Source: Candidatus Poseidoniaceae archaeon (GTDB lineage: Archaea > Thermoplasmatota > Poseidoniia > Poseidoniales > Poseidoniaceae). From it: DNA of 7,535 nt. Below, one piece after another: positions 6,128 to 7,535 of the stretch (positions are counted from its first letter, which is position 1; each line of letters starts with the position of its first letter). A program made the translations under genes and the position numbers. The stretch covers positions 1 to 7,535 of the forward strand of contig DUKP01000173.1 in NCBI GenBank assembly GCA_013329295.1, written 5' to 3'. A model generated the notes under the pieces. The model worked only from the letters and a program-made list of their open reading frames with translations. It ran no database searches and was not told the DNA's origin.

Positions 6128-6712
6128 TTATTCCTCAAGTAGTAAAGAAGACGCTTCTTCCGGGGAGTATCCAAGCCCGCCAACTGACCACTTAATTGCA
6201 GATTTTAACCAAGGCATAACTTGTGGATTAGACTTTGTTGGATCGACCACTTCTATTGCATCTACTAGATTTCTTGCAGCCATGTAAAGTCTATCATCGA
6301 TTGGAATGTCAGCTAACTCAAGTCTACGAGCATATCTTTCGTATTCTTTAATGGCCTGTGGAATTCTTCGGCATTCTAATGCGAAATCTGCAAAGTCTAC
6401 AATGTATTCATCGTTTTCTTCATCAAGATTCATGGCTTTCTTGTATGCCATCATAATTTTACCACCAGGGATAATATCATCTTGGGCCTCTACATTCAGC
6501 ATATTAGCAAATTCTGCATATGTGTGATGTACTGCGGCAACATCTTTGTTTGACTTACACATTTCATCAAGCATTTGGACTGCACCTTCAAGGTCACCTT
6601 CTGAAAATTTTTCAATTGCGGGTTGTAGAATCTCTTCACTCATATTCATGACTCCAGTATTTGTGGCGGAGAGGTTTGGGTTATTGAATGACTCGCTTTG
6701 TTCAAGCGTCAT
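6128..6712 (-). CDS. TPR-like helical-repeat protein
   Basis: A soluble, acidic, almost wholly helical protein of 194 residues from the first ATG. Paired helices resemble tetratricopeptide repeats: PAIEKFSEGDLEGAVQMLDE (31-50), the A-Y-KKA pattern at 89-93 with the following helix to about 115, and PQAIKEYERYARRLEL (118-133). The C-terminal part (141-194) is helical with no clear repeat. TPR units usually mediate protein contacts; no partner can be named from the sequence. The first ATG (6712) overlaps the end of the upstream PH-domain gene by 11 bp but lacks a ribosome-binding site. The ATG at 6643 (residue 24, MSEEILQP) has GGAG 8 nt upstream and begins just before the first helix, so a 171-residue product is at least as likely. 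It lies between a membrane PH-domain gene and truA in a tight minus-strand run. Confidence 0.75.
   Translation of the reverse strand: MTLEQSESFNNPNLSATNTGVMNMSEEILQPAIEKFSEGDLEGAVQMLDEMCKSNKDVAAVHHTYAEFANMLNVEAQDDIIPGGKIMMAYKKAMNLDEENDEYIVDFADFALECRRIPQAIKEYERYARRLELADIPIDDRLYMAARNLVDAIEVVDPTKSNPQVMPWLKSAIKWSVGGLGYSPEEASSLLLEE
6652..6655 (-). promoter_or_regulatory. Ribosome-binding site supporting an internal start of the TPR-like gene
   Basis: The minus strand reads GGAG here, 8 nt before the ATG at 6643 and only 2 nt before another ATG at 6649. The spacing favours translation from 6643. The ATG at 6712, which gives the longest frame, has no comparable site. Confidence 0.5.
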
Positions 6713-7529
6713 TGTTTGATGAAATAGAATCTTTTAAGTCGCTTAGTAAGTTAGATTGGCTATGCTTTTTATGCATCTCATTAAGCAACATTTTGCACTT
6801 ATCCCAATTTCTTACCGAATAGAAACAGTGCTTAGGGTCTGGCCTAACAGTTCGAATTGTTCTTTGATATGTCAAAATCCCAACAAATGAACGAAGGAAT
6901 GATTTCTTTGCCTTTTCTGCTGCTGTATCATCAGAATTTTCAGCAGTACCAGGCATGTTCACTGCTCCAGCAGCACCCATTGTTTCATCGACTATACCTA
7001 CACCCGAATCGGTTAGGATTGAAACAGTAGCATATCCGAAAACTGTACCAACTGGAGTTCGCTCAACTATTACTTCAGAGATTCTATCGAATAGAATTCT
7101 GCGATGAGATCTCGATAGTAAGAAACTGTGTTCGAAGATCACTGCATCTGATGTAATTGCGTAATGGAAACTGTTTTGGTAGTAAATAGTAAGTGCAAAA
7201 AACAAGCCTGTATAAGCTATACCAAACAGGTAAAAGTTGTAGTCAATACCGATGAAATCGCCTTTTCCTTCACCGAATAGGTCAGTAATAAAGAAAATGA
7301 AATCATCAATTTGAATAATCAGTGGTGTAAATGATACTAATAATAACCAAATTGTAACCCACTTTCCAGAAGTTGAAGTGTTTAGCAATCGGTTCATCCA
7401 AGTTACGAATAACATAACCAGTATGAAACTGAATGACATTGTGTCACTGGTTGTTAAGTCGATAAATGCGTAAATTAGCGCCATAATTCCTTCGGAATCT
7501 TCTCCAAGAGTATCGGCTCTTCCAAACAT
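6702..7529 (-). CDS. Membrane protein with a bacterial-type PH (bPH2/DUF304) domain
   Basis: The N-terminal half has three hydrophobic segments, at about 31-48, 57-73 and 98-117, followed by a soluble domain. FHYAITSDAVIFEHSFLLSR (121-140) and HRRILFDRISEVIVERTP (142-159), ending in VFGYATVSILTDSG (163-176), follow the bPH2 pattern of a Y-x-I-T strand, a Leu/Ile-x-x-x-R-I-S-x-V strand and a final G-Y-A-T-V-x-I strand. A linker of about 27 residues (183-209), rich in Gly, Ala, Asp and Lys, follows. Then comes PDPKHCFYSVRNWDKCKMLLNEM (230-252), like the closing helix seen after bPH2 domains. The family's biochemical role is poorly defined; membrane or protein binding on the cytoplasmic face is likely. 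The ATG at 7529 is 6 nt from the window end and the frame stays open to the edge, so the true start could lie outside. An internal ATG at 7484 has AAGGA close by, but only 3 nt away. Probably first in an operon with the TPR-like gene and truA. Confidence 0.75.
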   Translation of the reverse strand: MFGRADTLGEDSEGIMALIYAFIDLTTSDTMSFSFILVMLFVTWMNRLLNTSTSGKWVTIWLLLVSFTPLIIQIDDFIFFITDLFGEGKGDFIGIDYNFYLFGIAYTGLFFALTIYYQNSFHYAITSDAVIFEHSFLLSRSHRRILFDRISEVIVERTPVGTVFGYATVSILTDSGVGIVDETMGAAGAVNMPGTAENSDDTAAEKAKKSFLRSFVGILTYQRTIRTVRPDPKHCFYSVRNWDKCKMLLNEMHKKHSQSNLLSDLKDSISSNNDA

Positions 7530-7535
7530 AAAATG

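Noticed and set aside
6027..6527. Plus-strand frames of 86 and 73 codons opposite truA and the TPR-like gene.
   Set aside because: Shadows of the minus-strand genes, with no independent support.
1..7535. Mobile element, CRISPR array, tRNA, rRNA, toxin-antitoxin or defence system.
   Set aside because: No spaced direct repeats, terminal inverted repeats, transposase or integrase motifs, or cloverleaf-like intergenic sequence were seen by eye; the long gaps needed are absent.

Overview
The window is AT-rich, gene-dense DNA that looks archaeal. The best organism clue is a CTP-type riboflavin kinase of the DUF120/RibK family, which is typical of archaea. It sits beside an archaeal-style TruA, a DUF835 protein (a family expanded in euryarchaea), and start regions with AGGTGG or GGGGTGAT ribosome-binding sites. 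Low GC, short intergenic gaps and these gene types together suggest an uncultivated marine euryarchaeon of the Poseidoniia/Thermoplasmatota kind (Marine Group II or III). That placement is inference from memory of the families, not a database result.

Layout, left to right. (1) About 62-2023, minus: a long protein with an N-terminal domain of unknown function, a central DUF835 domain and a long, probably disordered basic tail. (2) 2163-2792 and 2849-3466, plus: two genes for small unrecognised membrane proteins, divergent from the DUF835 gene across a 139-bp gap. A 30-codon minus-strand ORF in that gap may be a small gene. (3) 3467-4648, minus: a PLP-dependent alpha-oxoamine synthase, most like glycine C-acetyltransferase (Kbl); its stop codon abuts the stop of the previous gene. 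(4) 4746-5213, plus: ribK, divergent from kbl across 97 bp that contain an AT-rich inverted repeat. (5) 5205-7529, minus: an apparent operon in the order PH-domain membrane protein, TPR-like protein, truA. truA overlaps the end of ribK tail-to-tail by 9 bp.

The functions that can be named are housekeeping or core metabolism: FMN synthesis, tRNA pseudouridylation and threonine/glycine interconversion. The other genes are a DUF835 protein, two orphan membrane proteins, a bPH2 membrane protein and a helical-repeat protein. I see no CRISPR array, transposon, integrase, toxin-antitoxin pair, rRNA or tRNA, and no clear sign of a defence or other novel multi-gene system. The most worthwhile leads are the DUF835 protein with its divergent membrane-protein neighbours, the unlisted mini-ORF in front of it, and several start-site questions.
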